From positions 3,968,001-4,032,000 of the forward strand of contig JBANDB010000001.1 of assembly GCA_037576215.1 (NCBI GenBank): DNA of 64,000 nucleotides, written 5' to 3'. Every line of letters starts with the position of its first letter. Position 1 is the stretch's first letter. Below are positions 22,948-34,716 of the stretch, in pieces. The stretch is from Armillaria gallica. Its lineage: Eukaryota > Basidiomycota > Agaricomycetes > Agaricales > Physalacriaceae. The notes under the pieces are model-generated. The model saw only the letters and a list, made by a program, of their open reading frames with translations, was not told the DNA's origin and searched no databases. Made by a program: the position numbers and the translations under genes.

Positions 22948-23409
22948 ATGGTCAAGACTTCAGACGTCCTCATTATCCTCGTAAGATCCGTTCTTCTACT
23001 CTCTGTATATATACTGATAGATCTCTCAAGGTTGCAATTATCTTCCCACCACCAGCAGCCGCATTTTTGACCGGATGCAGCTGTGATCTTCTCATTAACA
23101 TCTGTTTGACTCTGTACGCTTTTCTTTATTTCTGAGACTTTCACGCCTTTAATTTACCATCTTAACAGTCTCGGTTACATTCCCGGCCATATCCATGCGT
23201 TTTGGCTTATCTACAAGAAGATGCAGGCCGAGGAGCGCTATGGAGCTGGAGGTTTCCAATGTGCGTCATGTATGCTATTCGCTTTCACGACTTCAGCTGA
23301 ATACTCTCGTGCAGACGTCGGCAACGGACAGTACAAACCATACCCTCAGGCTCAGGGCGCATTAATTCCTGGTCAGGCTCCTCCACCCAATTATGGCGCC
23401 ACTCAGTGA
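22948..23409 (+). CDS. PMP3: Plasma membrane proteolipid 3 family protein (UPF0057), copy 1
   Basis: Small two-helix membrane proteolipid of the PMP3/RCI2 family, involved in membrane potential and cation/stress tolerance. Exons: MVKTSDVLIIL, then VAIIFPPPAAAFLTGCSCDL and LINICLTLLGYIPGHIHAFW, then LIYKKMQAEERYGAGGFQ, and YVGNGQYKPYPQAQGALIPG with PPPNYGATQ. The FPP(P)AAAF and GYIPGHIHAFW signatures are diagnostic. Introns fall after LIIL, inside LTLLG and inside FQY. The tail after the second helix is longer than in yeast Pmp3, as is usual for basidiomycete members. A paralogue with matching first and second intron positions lies at 54205-54731. Confidence 0.95.
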
Positions 23410-23712
23410 TTTCGATCTCGCATATACCTTGCTATTGGTTGTACATATTTCGAGATACTTCTACCGCGACACGGCTGAATATATGGTTTTTTCTTCCATC
23501 ATCGAAGCTCTCATGCGCTATGAAAGATGCTCACCCGACCTGTCGGCGTCAAGGGTGCTGCTATCTTGACCAACTACTAATTTGGAAGCGGTATGACCAG
23601 GCCCACCGTCGGGTAATACGTCTTGGCGGGTGTTAACGGTAGATAATTGGAGCGTCCTCGGGTAATCTGATGAAGAACGCCAAATAGGTGTTCGAATTAT
23701 GGAACTGTTGAC

Positions 23713-24990
23713 CTATAACAAGTCATCAGAAAGAATACGAACAAATACAGTACCGCTCATACATCCATAGTCCCTGACAGCGCTTCTCGTAGTTGGTTGC
23801 GAGAGTGCAAAGTATCCATCAGGGTCTTTGAAATGAATCTGAGTGAGTCGCGATGACTTCTCGAGTGTATCCTCGCTCACTATCGAATACATGCGACCCG
23901 TTGATCCAGCGAAGAAGGCGTATACTAGAGTATCCGGGGAGACTACACGGAGCATGAGTTCACCTAAAAATGAAAAGTAGGGAAATTCAAGCCTACTTAG
24001 GAAGGCCGTCAGGTGGCCCATCGCGAAGATGCAGGTGAACAGCCCCGTTTGCACAGCCCCACAAATGAGGCGATAGATCACACTATCTGTGCGATGATAA
24101 CCTGTACGAGCACGGTACAGCGCGTAGGAAAGGGTGCCTGCAAATACCATCAACCAAACTTAGATCACAACGGCAATGGGAGCTACCTGCGACTATAATG
24201 TCGATCCCTGCCTGTAGGCTGAGCCACCCAATAAGGTATACCTTGAGGCTTCGTTGATCATAGACACTGGGAATGTCCGAAAAGATGAGGTCGTGAATAT
24301 ATATCCAACAGAGGACGCACTTTCTAGTCATCCAGGACTTTCAAAAACCTTATCAGACCGCGACGGTGAGTATCAAGTAGAGTACAAACCTTTACAGAAC
24401 CGATAATCGCAGCAACAAAGTTACACATTGAGAGCGTCATGATCCCAACATAGACCAATTTACTCTCCATTAGATGGCTAGCCCTAGTGTTACATTAGCG
24501 TAGCATAGAAGGAAAATCGCTTGAGCTTACCGTGCAGTCAAGAATTGGTGCGTCAAGATAGAGGAGATCGCATTGGCGACTGGGGTATATGAGGAGGGCC
24601 ATGGAACAACTGATACAGTGGCTCTTGGTAGGGAACGACGACTGCTAAGAAAGTGTTGGGCTCACTTGTAAAGATCGTGGGGTCGCCGTAATATTGGACA
24701 CTGCGTCAACACCCTTGGTCATAGTCCAGTTACATGGAGGTTCGACGCACCAGTAAAGCCATCATCAGGAAAAAATCACCAAGATATATAATAGTATAGG
24801 GAGTATATACCTCAAATAGCCCGATAGCTAGGTACCCCCTTACATACCATCCGGTATCTTTCAGCCAATGTTACGTACCAATATATAGCGCGCCATAGCT
24901 CACTGCCAAAAGTCCTGTACCAGTCGGATACTGATACCATTGCTTCGTATATCTCAATACCTAGCACAAGATTCAAGGAAATTAGGCAGC
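23713..24990 (-). CDS. DUF6534-like multi-pass membrane protein (5' end unresolved)
   Basis: Agaricomycete family of unknown function with about seven helices. Read on the minus strand: LVLGIEIYEAMVSVSDWYR, VQYYGDPTIFTS, IVPWPSSYTPVANAISSIL, THQFLTARASHLMESKLVYV, GIMTLSMCNFVAAIIGSVK, a loop, LKVYLIGWLSLQAGIDIIVA, GTLSYALYRARTGYHRTDSV, IYRLICGAVQTGLFTCIFAM, and SPDTLVYAFFAGSTGRMYS. The motif RARTGYHRTDSVIYRLI plus TGL and the final hydrophobic segment are the DUF6534 core. The cytoplasmic tail ends FVRILSDDLL. A 33-nt GT...AG stretch around 23962-23994 may be an in-frame intron or coding. The N-terminal exon(s) beyond about 24990 could not be fixed, so the gene may be longer or damaged. Confidence 0.58.
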
Positions 24991-26365
24991 AAACTCGAGT
25001 ATATTTATGGAGTATACTACAACAAATGACGATGCAAACACATCGAAGCATATATATATGCTTCATACTACGAAAATCCTGACACACACACAAGCAGTGT
25101 CATGTATTATCTCAGCTGTATACGAACTAGACAGCTAAACTAGAAAAAACATAAGAGGATAACCTGGACATGAAAAGCAAAGCAAACTCACCAATGGAAC
25201 CACAATGACAACTGTTTAGCTGCCGACTACAGAGTCTTAATGATCCTGTGAGTATTCCATTTATTCGATGCAGAGACGATGACAATAACAGACATACTGT
25301 TGACTAGATGGACCACTCCACTATCCTCGTCAGGCGTCTACGGCGTCCCATAATTTCGACGTTGATCGTTGTCGATAAATCATCCAGTCTCCTGACGACG
25401 AAGACAGTCGAGCTCACATCGACAGGTGGTAACATCGCGACACTCACCTGGAGGACGCGAAAGTCTGCTGTTACATTGCGCCACCGCGACGACACTATGC
25501 CAAGGATGATAACACAATATGAGCGGGATTTGAGTGCATTAGACGGATAACATCTGCGTTGATGTCCAGGCCATCGTTGGAGTCGTTCAAAATACCTACA
25601 CGCACGCAGTGGTTATTTTTATCAGAGCTAGACTGGTCCAGTATGAATTATAACGAAGAGACGACGATAGAATGGCTACTCACAGGCAGTTATCAATTTG
25701 CTGTAAACACAAGGCCAAGGCAGAAGTAAAGGAAAGCCAGCAAAAGCCATAATCTCTAGAAGAAAGACCTGGGGAGTGCGCGCAGGGGACACGATGGACG
25801 GGGATGATGGTGGAGAGGAAGGGAACGTGGTTGGTTTTTGTTTGGATGGCGTGATCGTTTCGTTGACATGTGCACGGGCCATCGGAGTTTGATCGGGGAC
25901 TGAAATGGACTTCATCGATTTTTGTTTTGGCTCGCACCATCAAGTTAACCATCGACGTTGCGGTACGTCAAGGATAGATTCTCTATCATCGTGTCTAGTG
26001 TGCTACATTCAGACGGCTCTTCTCATTCTTCTTACTAGCCCATCTGACCACGGAACTACAATAATCCCTCTTCTAGCGTCTCGGTCCATGCCAGGATTGT
26101 TCTCAAATTCCCAATTCCCACTTACCAATTGCCAGGATCACGACGATTTTCATGTCCTATATCAAAGTTGGTGGTCAAGTGCCTGTATGAAGTTATTGCA
26201 CTGCTTATTGTCTTACATGTCACTGCTCCTCTCTTTTTGAACTCATAATGAGTAGTAGTAGTCACACTGGCAAGCGGTCCCTAATGAGTAATAGCTCGCT
26301 TCAATAAGATTTCTGATTGAAATTACTTCATAAGGTATGTACCGTTACTGTACCTTTAGTGGAAG
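24991..26365. other. Region without a recognised gene
   Basis: Open stretches on the minus strand at 25304-25495 and 25676-25952 have plausible exon-like composition (for example SSRWRNVTADFRVLQ and TFPSSPPSSPSIVSPARTP) but match no family I can name and are not clearly spliceable. They could be the remains of an F-box or membrane protein gene. Confidence 0.3.
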
Positions 26366-26475
26366 GCTACCGGAAGCTACCGGAAGCTACATAGCCGTAG
26401 TGGTGAGCTATGCCCACTACAGAGCTCCGGTAGTACTACGTAGCACTGGCACAGAGCTACGTAGCAAAAGGCCTT
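26366..26475. repeat. Short direct and inverted repeat cluster (CGGAAGCTAC units)
   Basis: CGGAAGCTAC occurs twice in tandem (26371-26380, 26381-26390), preceded by a partial GGAAGGCTAC. About 45 bp downstream the complementary CTCCGGTAGT occurs, then TACGTAGC and GCTACGTAGC palindromes. The whole ~110 bp can fold into nested hairpins. It sits directly 3' of the broken DUF6534 exon. It could be a miniature transposon remnant or a hairpin formed in a 3' UTR. Confidence 0.5.
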
Positions 26476-26539
26476 TTTCCTGATGATGCCATATAAATCA
26501 AACTGTTCAATATGGAAAATAAATCACCCAGTTTCGCCT

Positions 26540-26830
26540 GCAAGCGAGAAGACATACGACGCAGAATACACAATGTCGTTCAGGCACAGCAGAACAACCG
26601 TGACTCTGCAGTAGAAGGCATCTTGGTATCCGAGCAGTCGTATATGTACTGAGCGGCTTACTTGACCCACAGACTATCCTTGTATCCTTTACTCCATTCT
26701 AAATCCCGATAGGCTTATATCTAACAAAGGAACACTTACCGCGGTTGAAATACGACGTATACTGATAAGTCACGAAGCCGAAGAAATAGGTATTAACTAG
26801 GAAGGTATGTCAGCGTTGATAGACACACGC
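26540..26830 (-). pseudogene. Truncated N-terminal part of a second DUF6534-like gene
   Basis: On the minus strand, VNTYFFGFVTYQYTSYFNR (first helix with the typical YQxYxYF) and, after one or two short introns, DAFYCRVTVVLLCLNDIVYS with ASYVFSLAG (second helix, equivalent to LVxxLxxxDxxxxxxxxH of the family) can be read. The frame then ends and the later helices are not found downstream before the hairpin repeat. It looks like a 5' gene fragment, paralogous to the gene at 23713-24990, which contains its own version of the same second segment. Splice choices are tentative. Confidence 0.35.
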
Positions 26831-27701
26831 TCCGTATCAACTTTACACCTACTGATTATACCGAGGAACAGGACACCTACATATCCCATGACCAATCAGC
26901 AAAATCTACGCTTCATAAAGTTATGGCAATCACCTAAGGTCTCGTCGTACAAGCCCATGACAATAACCGACTTAGTGCAAAGGGAACACGAATGACGCAG
27001 ACCTACCTACGCCAATAAAGCCACTGGGGGATAGAGAGTTGAAAGAACAATACCGTGTGATAACTTGAAAACCCACTGGCCTAGTATAGTATTCATGTCT
27101 CCTGTGTCGGCGTGTGGTACCCTAAAAGAATTAGTCAAAGTCTGATCGTAACGAGTTGGTTGAATGGTTCCTCCAATGCCGAATTTGACACGTTCGTTTT
27201 GGCCCTGCAACTTGGTACACAATAGGTAATTTTCTGGGAGAATTTCTGATTACGAGAGAAGCCGGCGGGATGATAAATATAGTTATCCCCCTCTCCCGCC
27301 TATGACGGGATTCCCATATCTGGGTTTTTTCTTTCGTTATGTGATGCCAGTATACCTAAATATCTGCAGATCAGAAGTGTTCCAGAAAAAATTTCTTGCC
27401 AGTTGGACTTTGAATGCCTAATCAATAGGATCAATAGGTCCTAAGCTACGCATTGCAAACAGGATTGCATCCGCGGCAAACAGCCTAGAAAATGTGACTG
27501 AGGCAGAGATATCGCGGTACTGGAGCCGCGCTGCTATAGATCATGGAACGGTGGGTGTTCTGGCCTTCCTAATCCACTCGGCACGGAATTAATGTAGATT
27601 CCGAGATCCCGTTGCATTATGAGAATGACTATCACCGCTCCGCGTAAATCATATTGTCTGGACCCTTTGGACTGCCTAAATCTCAGTCCTTTCTTTGGCC
27701 C
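26831..27701. other. Region without a supported gene
   Basis: Minus-strand frame 27007-27222 is open but unrecognised. The rest is stop-rich on both strands. Confidence 0.35.
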
Positions 27702-28800
27702 CTAGGGCTTCAGATCGAGGAAGAGTTTCTGAAGGGGAATGCTGCACGACGAGCTTGTAGGGGTCACGGTGCTCGATCTGTAGACGTTTTGAAGTACTCG
27801 GGCTGAAGAAGGCAAGTTGTATGTGCAGGGTATCCAATGTTTACCGTTGATTTTACGGATACACGACCCTGGAGGGTGTTTGTATATCACGCTGATAGCG
27901 CTGCATAGTACACGAGTAATATAATTGAATTAGTGTTTCACTTGACGGGTTGTAGCGTACCGTAGCAAGGGAGCTCATAATTCCATTAAGTACTATTAAT
28001 CTTGGGCCGGACGCTGGAGTCGTGCTCGACACTCTCGAAGTGAATGTTCTCGAGTTCGCAGCTAAGCCTACTGCATGAGATTCCGTGCATTTGAATTCGA
28101 TCATGCCACGAGGTAAGTAACAGATCTTGTGTGAAGAGAGAAACGTGTATACGACGGCCAAATAACCGCTTATACAAATGAATACAAACCGGCCACATGT
28201 ATCTTGCTCCGTGTTGTACTCGCCAGTCCGTCTTTATGACGGCAGGTTCTGAGTCTTCGATCAGATGGAAATGCGCCTGGACAATCAATCAAAACTTGGT
28301 CATAGGAGAAGCGAGAAATACGTATAACACATCCAGCTTCTTTTACTTGCTGAGGAGACCTTCCGTTCCCAGTCAACCTCGGGTTCATCAAACAACGGGA
28401 GGCAGATAAACTTCGGGGTCTCTCAGTCGAATTATGTCTACTTGAATTCATTCGCTGCATGGAGATGTGGCAGTATTCATGTCAAAGCTAAACATATACA
28501 TCGGACTCACCTGCTTGTTAACGGTAATCACTTGACCAGCCCAGTGTGGGCAAAAGGCCCGTCAACTCGGATTGAAGAGTGTCATGGCCAATGATGGGAG
28601 CAAGCACTGCTTCCAGATTGTTTGCCGACGGTAAGAAGCATAGAGAATGTTCGCTGCCATATGCTCTCAGAACCTCCGAATCGAGGTCAGCTGAAACCCA
28701 CAGGATTGAACGATCTAGAGGGCGTGTAGCTAGGTCAATGATAGCGTGGAAACAGCGCCTCAGTGGCTGTGCCTTTCTTTCTTCAACTAGAAATTAATCA
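27702..28800 (-). CDS. Unrecognised spliced gene candidate
   Basis: The best exon, read on - from about 28790 to 28545, is continuously open and protein-like: LVEERKAQPLRRCFHAIIDL, ATRPLDRSILWVSADLDSEV, LRAYGSEHSLCFLPSANNLE, AVLAPIIGHDTLQSELTGLL and PTLGWSSDY. A further possible exon near 28430-28350 reads ETPKFICLPLFDEPEVDWER, and the 3' part near 27850-27702 reads HWIPCTYNLPSSARVLQNVY. No family is recognised. Start, exon order and joins are unresolved, and it may be a decayed gene. Composition (few stops, conserved-looking hydrophobic pattern) is the only support. Confidence 0.3.
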
Positions 28801-29068
28801 TTCCGAACACAAAGCCAGAAAGGGAGTGCGCCCAGTACAAAGAGTATAACGATTTACACATAGAAGAGCGCAAGTCAATCTAGAAAAACAGTAAAATAGA
28901 CAACAAAAGATGAGATACAGTAGTGTGAAGTCGTGTACAGTTGAAAGTGAATGCGTATGATGTTGGAATGATACATGCACGTAAATGCATACCTTGCGAT
29001 TGCAGGATGAGCTGGTGGTGACGAGCCAGCCGTAGTCTAAACATATCCGAAGAGCCCTTGGATTCAGG

Positions 29069-31809
29069 TTAATGCTTTACCCACTTCCCCGGTTCTGTAG
29101 GGAGTGGGAGTGGGCGTTCCATCCAGTCGGGATTCGACATCCATGCAGTCCAGTCGCTGGGAGAAATGAGTTGAGCGGGTACAGGAAGTACGATCTCGTC
29201 TTCGCCATCGCTTTCAGAATCACCCGCATCATCAGCAACAACCGTAGGTATGGACAGCGGTTCCGAAGGAGGGGTAGGCCCTGCGGCGACGAAGGGCTCT
29301 CCGGACACTGTCGTTATTGATCCAAGCACCCCTTCTCTCATCCTGTCCCTTTCCTCCCTTTCCTTCAACTCCTTCTTCAACTTCTCCAACTCCGATTCCT
29401 GCAGCTTCTTCTTTTGCTCCTCTCTGGCTTTCCTCCTCTTTTCCTTCTTCTCGTTGTCCTCCTTGTCTTTCTTCTCTTTCTCCACTTTCAAACGCTCCTT
29501 CATTTCCCTCTCGCTCACAACCCATTCTGCCGCCTCACTTGCCGCCCTATACGGCTGGCTCTTATGCTTCAGAAGATATCCTTGCAGCGCCGCCACACTG
29601 AATTCTTCCTGCGGGATCGCATCCGCAAATCTCTTCGCCAACAATGCCAATGTCACGCTGTCCAGAGGCTTCGCAGAATGTTGGTTATTCGCAACATGAT
29701 CCTCTATCGGCGGTGGCAAATATGCCCGGTTGTTGGCGCCGAACTGAGGTAGCACCTGGCCCCTGGATTTGGCGTTGATATGTTTCTTCGGCGAAAGAGG
29801 TAACGATGAGGACGACGATGAAAATGAAGGGGAAAGGGACCATAACGTCGAGGAGCCCGGGCTCGGAGTTTGCGGAGGTGATGGTAGATCGATGCCATCG
29901 TCCTCGGACTCGTTTGGTGTAGATTCACCTTTCGACGACGCGGATCCCTCCAGGGAAGGGAAAAAATTGCGGAACAGTGCCTCTGCCTGCCATTTGGACG
30001 CGTTCTTGAACTCTATCCAGACATCCATACGACCTGGTCGAGAGAGTGCAGGATCGAGACGTTCCAGATGATTGGTCGTACTAGCCAAAAAAAGATACGG
30101 ATCACAACGTGTTCGCAACGTTGGGGGGAGAAAACTCACGCGAATAACAGTCTGCCTTCCGCTGCCGCCACTCCATCCAGTGCGTTCAAGAGACCACTCA
30201 AACTCAACGTGTTTACCTCTGACAGCTGGTCTCGCTGATGTCTCCTACTGCGGCTAGACGTGGGAGGGCCGCTGGGGATATCACCTTGATCATTATCCCC
30301 ATCGTCATTCCCCTCAGGGTTTCCATTGGAGTTCTTGTCCCGCGATACGCTTCTCGTGAAAGCGGCGTCCAAGTCTTCCAGTAGGAGTATACATCTCGCG
30401 GGAACACGGCCCATTAATGTCGTTAGTGTACTGTCGCTGATCCAGGAGGACGAAAGTGACACGACGTAGATGTCCAGCATGAGTTCGCCAGCAATCGCAT
30501 GTATCAGGGAAGACTTCCCGGACCCTGGGACACCGTGGAGGAGATACCCCCGTCGAAAAGGAATGCCGCGGTCTGCATACCACTATGATTCAAATCTCCA
30601 TAAGTGCGCTTTCACGGGTAATGTAAAGATCGGTGGCATACCTTCTCGGATCTTAAAAAATCTCGAGTGTCATTGAGGAGCATCTCCTTCACACCTGGGT
30701 TGAGCACAATTGACCCCATGGGGCGTTTATGCCGTGAGTCCGTCCAACGCCAGCTCCCATAGAAATCCGCAAAGTATATCTGAATGCGATGGATAGCCTC
30801 CGCTTCAAATTCTAAAGGAACCGAATCAAACTGAATACTTATATCGTGTGGTTAGACCTCAAACCTCGCTTAGCTTCGAGGACAAGCTGTTTCAATATTG
30901 TGTTATTCCGGGCGACCACACTTTGCGTCCAGTCAACGAAGCACTAGATAGCGCACTAGATAGTAGAAACAGAATACGCACCTTATGGAGAGGACTTCAC
31001 ATCCAGTTCCGTCAGTCTTCCTGCCCCGCTTGACTCGCAGCCAATGTCCCCGATAGAAGATGGTGTGTGTAGTGTCGAACGTCGGCTGAAATACGACTCG
31101 TGTCTTAACCCTTCCCGACATGTCGTCCTCATCCGTATCGTCCTCCTCGTCACCAAAGGAGTTATCAGCTGTCCGTCCAAAACCGGAGGAAGAACGGGTG
31201 GTAGTCTCGAATTCTCGAGACCGTTGCCACTCTGGCCTTCGTGACAACCAAAGCATAAGCCACTCATAAGGACTGTCTTCCTCCGAAAAATGTGCCGTAA
31301 GAAAGAAGGCTACAAATTAGATTGTTCAATTAGTACGCAATAGTACGAGGAAGAATGATAAGATATCAACGTATATCGACGTCGACGTCGGTACGACATC
31401 CGAACGCAGAGCATTCTGGAGGCGAGACGGAAAAAGAATCCGGTACAAAGAATGCAAAGTGCCATTGCAGACAGAAAAAAGCACTGTCGTTCTAAGATGA
31501 AATAGAATGCCAACATGAGACGTTCGCGATATTGGGGCGCGGAGTCCATGTGTCCATGTGTTTGCCTCGGAGGTGAAAAAAGTCGGAATGGATAGAACAT
31601 GCTTACAGTTGACAAAATGCGACCTAAAGCGCCACAGTATGTTAAAGGACGAAGAGACGGAGTCGGGGAATTATTTACCAAGCAGAGCTGGATACCCGTC
31701 TAGCGGTTTCTACTGTGCCACCGAGGACGACGAGTTTCATGCCATCGACGACGGAGGAGCCGGCGGCACCGCCTACGAGAGGCTGGACAAGTGATTTGAA
31801 TGCGTCCAT
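29069..31809 (-). CDS. BCS1-like AAA ATPase
   Basis: Fungal homologue of the Bcs1 chaperone group (the yeast member translocates the Rieske protein in the mitochondrial inner membrane; this gene belongs to the expanded basidiomycete branch). The start MDAFKSLVQPLVGGAAGSSV is at 31809. The BCS1_N region follows (GTVETARRVSSSAW, a 17-nt exon, FFLTAHFSEEDSPYEWLML, WLSRRPEWQRSREFETTTR, FYRGHWLRVKR). Then MGSIVLNPGVKEMLLNDTRD and RGIPFRRGYLLHGVPGSGKS (Walker A GVPGSGKSS), ILLLEDLDAAF (Walker B), a polar ~50-residue insertion, NTLSLSGLLNALDGV, ATTNHLERLDPALSRPGRMD with the arginine finger, and IEFKN. A Lys/Glu coiled-coil (about 29330-29510) and an acidic tail close it. A 297-nt intron (31310-31606) is unusually long. 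The N-terminal hydrophobic segment is weak, so location is uncertain. Confidence 0.88.
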
Positions 31810-34716
31810 GGAAGGAGGATGCAAGATGGCAAGTGGGACTTGAAAGTGGCGATCCAATGGAACGGAATAGGAGGAGGGAGTGGCATAAGTGAAAAGGTTA
31901 GATAGCAGTATCAAGCATCCTTTATGAGCACATCGAGGACTTGTTTGTCTTTGCAAAACAAGAAGCCGCGATTGCTATAAGTTAAAAAGCTTCGGATCCG
32001 GGAACATCTCATGAAACCAAGTCCGGATCTGGTCCGCTGATCTAGTTAACCGTTGGAAGCTTACCCCGTATAACAGTTTTCTGGACGTATTTTGGCCAGG
32101 CTGACCATCCATCTGCACGGCCCCCCTTCGCCACAAGAAATTTCATACAGTGTGAACTCGCAGGGATACCCAAATGGCGCTAAATCAATACAAAAAGCGG
32201 ATCGTTGCAGAGCCAGAGTCCTGGGAACGGTGTCAAGGGACGAAGTTCGTAGCGCCGCAAAACCTTAATGCAAGATTCCCCCATCCAAACGGATACCCAT
32301 CGCACCGATGGATTCTGACATAGAACAACCAGAAGAGGCATCTGACTGATCCTGAGAACCGAAGGAGAATATTGTGTCAAGCCAGAAAGAGTCAAGATAA
32401 CCCGAATCCTAGGCAAGGAGGTTGAAATGACCTCACGCTTCAGCAAGTGTGTGGAGCGCCGCCTCCACCAGACGGCATCACTGCAGGCGTCCAGTGTACA
32501 TCAGTTGGGGGCCAGTGCTAGCCAATATATCATCATGCTATGTCCGAAATATTGTCATCAACCGCGGACTGAGAACATGCATGTTACCTCTGTCATCGGC
32601 AAGCCTCCTTTCGTCGTTATGGCGAGCTATCGGGGCGTTGCGGAAGCATGGCAAGCAATGCAGAAAAGTAGGTACTATTTCAAACACTGCAACCAGACCT
32701 TCCGTAGGGTATTGACGCGTGTTTTGATGATAATGAAGGCGCTACGTAGACACATGGCTGCATCACTGGGTGGGGCAACTGAATGGGATGATAAATATTC
32801 TTCGATGGGAGGAAGGAGCGGCTGCTAAGCGAGCCGCCGCGGCGGGTAGCGATTCGGACAAAATCTATTACAAATATGGAAGTGTGAGAATTTCCTCTAA
32901 AACATGGCCAGGAATAGTGTTGACGCCAGGCTCTCCTTCTAACACCCTTGTCAAAGTATTGGAAAGGGCTTTCAACACATAAGCCACCGACACCGACACA
33001 ATGCTACGCGTTCTTAATCATGGATTTGTCTGGATATTCGCTCCTTGAAGCTCGGATCTTCAACGACAAAGGCAAAAAGTTACATTACCGGACATCTAGG
33101 CATGTGCATAGTCGTGCTTCTAGCGCAATTTACGCTTTCAAAGCGTGGCAGACTGTTTGATAAATGTTCGTCCGGATAAGCTTTTAATATGACAACTGGC
33201 ATGGCCACCTTGAGTAGTCCAGAGCGTACCGTGAGGGGGAATGACTCCAAAGGGGAAAACTGACAAGAATTTCGGTGTAGCTATTCCCATGGCTGACCAT
33301 TCTTAGTGCCAGTACTGTTCTGCGATTTTCGGACACCCCAGCTACGTGGGAGCAGAAACGAGTGTTCTGCTACAGTACGACGTTCATTGAAGAACTCATT
33401 CGTCGAAGTTACCTGTAGAACATGTGAAATAGGTGCATCGCTCTCTTCAATTTCGAACCTGCAAACTCATGCCTATCATTTACCAGCGATTAGCTACTAT
33501 TTCCCTTCCCTAGGATCTTGTGCACCAGTAAGCGCTCCCTCCGAGTCCTTTCCTATCTGCTCTAAGTACATTTCTTTGCATTCGTCGTAATGCATCATCC
33601 TTGCTAATCTAGATGTGGCCACGGATCACGCAAGATGAGTTCCTGTTCCTACAAAGCCTGCTGGCGCAATAAATTGTAAACGAGTTTTGTGGACAGCGAT
33701 ACCGGTGTCTCCATTGGATGTAGACCGGCAAAAGTGATGGCAGGCCTCAAGCAAGTGCCTCCTCCAATCCAATGTCTTCGATGACCCCCCTCTGGGCCGT
33801 ATTTCCACCGTCCTGTAACGAAATTCTATAAAATCTGCGAGTGCACCCGAATGATATTGACGGACTTAATCTAACCCAAGTCGAAGGGTCTTATCATCTT
33901 TGCTTGGCTCCTGCTTTTCATACCGCTATTTTCGGCCCACCAGCTGCTATTTGAGTGCGGTGCCAGACAGAACATCATACTGGGTATAGTGCATCCATAT
34001 GCTTTGAACTGATGGCTTTGCTTAGGGTGGGTGAATCGTGGACCCACGACCATACGTTTCGTTGTACCTTGCACTTGCGGCGGTCTTGAGAACAAAGCCA
34101 ACGCAGTGGTCTGACGCGTCGGATCAAGGTGAATATAAAAATAATAACGGAATAGTCCAGGTGTACACTATAGACTGCTACGATTACTGCTACTTTAAAG
34201 CGGTCCTGACCGCCACGTCGTGGCGCAGGTCGTCGCAGTCGGGCTTAATAGCACTGATACTACTGCGCCAGATGGCAGAAACGCAGCGATCAGACCACGC
34301 AAATACTGCGCAAGTTGGTGTGAGGTTTTCATGAAAATGGATCTGAAATGTCGCGTCCTCCTTGTCTCTGGGTGCCCCGTTGTGGATGAGTGCATATTGT
34401 GTCAAGTTATCGTTTCAGTAGGAGTAAGTACTAGTTGATATCTTCGTGTCTGAATAAATAGGATGATGGATGGCTAAAATTCGACATCAGCGGCCGACCC
34501 CGATCGGCTTATTCGGGGTATTGAAATTGTGAAACTGTTCAATGGCTTCATCCAGCGGCACAGCGCAGAGGAGACTCAGCTGCAGCTTCATTTGCTGCGG
34601 ACGATATACCAGCACCAATGTAATACGACAAGAGCAGTATATAGGACGTCGAAGTCGCTATTACTTCGTTGTTTAATTTCCTATAGTTTGGTCGCTTCAC
34701 GTGTGCTGTTACCATT
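31810..34716. other. 2.9-kb stretch without a recognisable gene
   Basis: Reading frames on both strands (for example + 32427-32828, + 33306-33590, + 34038-34334) are short, mutually overlapping and match nothing I know. I see no tRNA, terminal repeats or coding domain. A regulatory or decayed-gene content cannot be excluded. Confidence 0.4.

Noticed and set aside
26366..26475. Possible CRISPR-like array
   Set aside because: Only two adjacent decamers without spacers, and this is a eukaryotic genome; reported as a hairpin repeat instead.
29250..29699. Plus-strand frames rich in Ser/Phe/Leu opposite the BCS1-like gene
   Set aside because: They are antisense to the Lys/Glu coiled-coil coding sequence and have no independent support.
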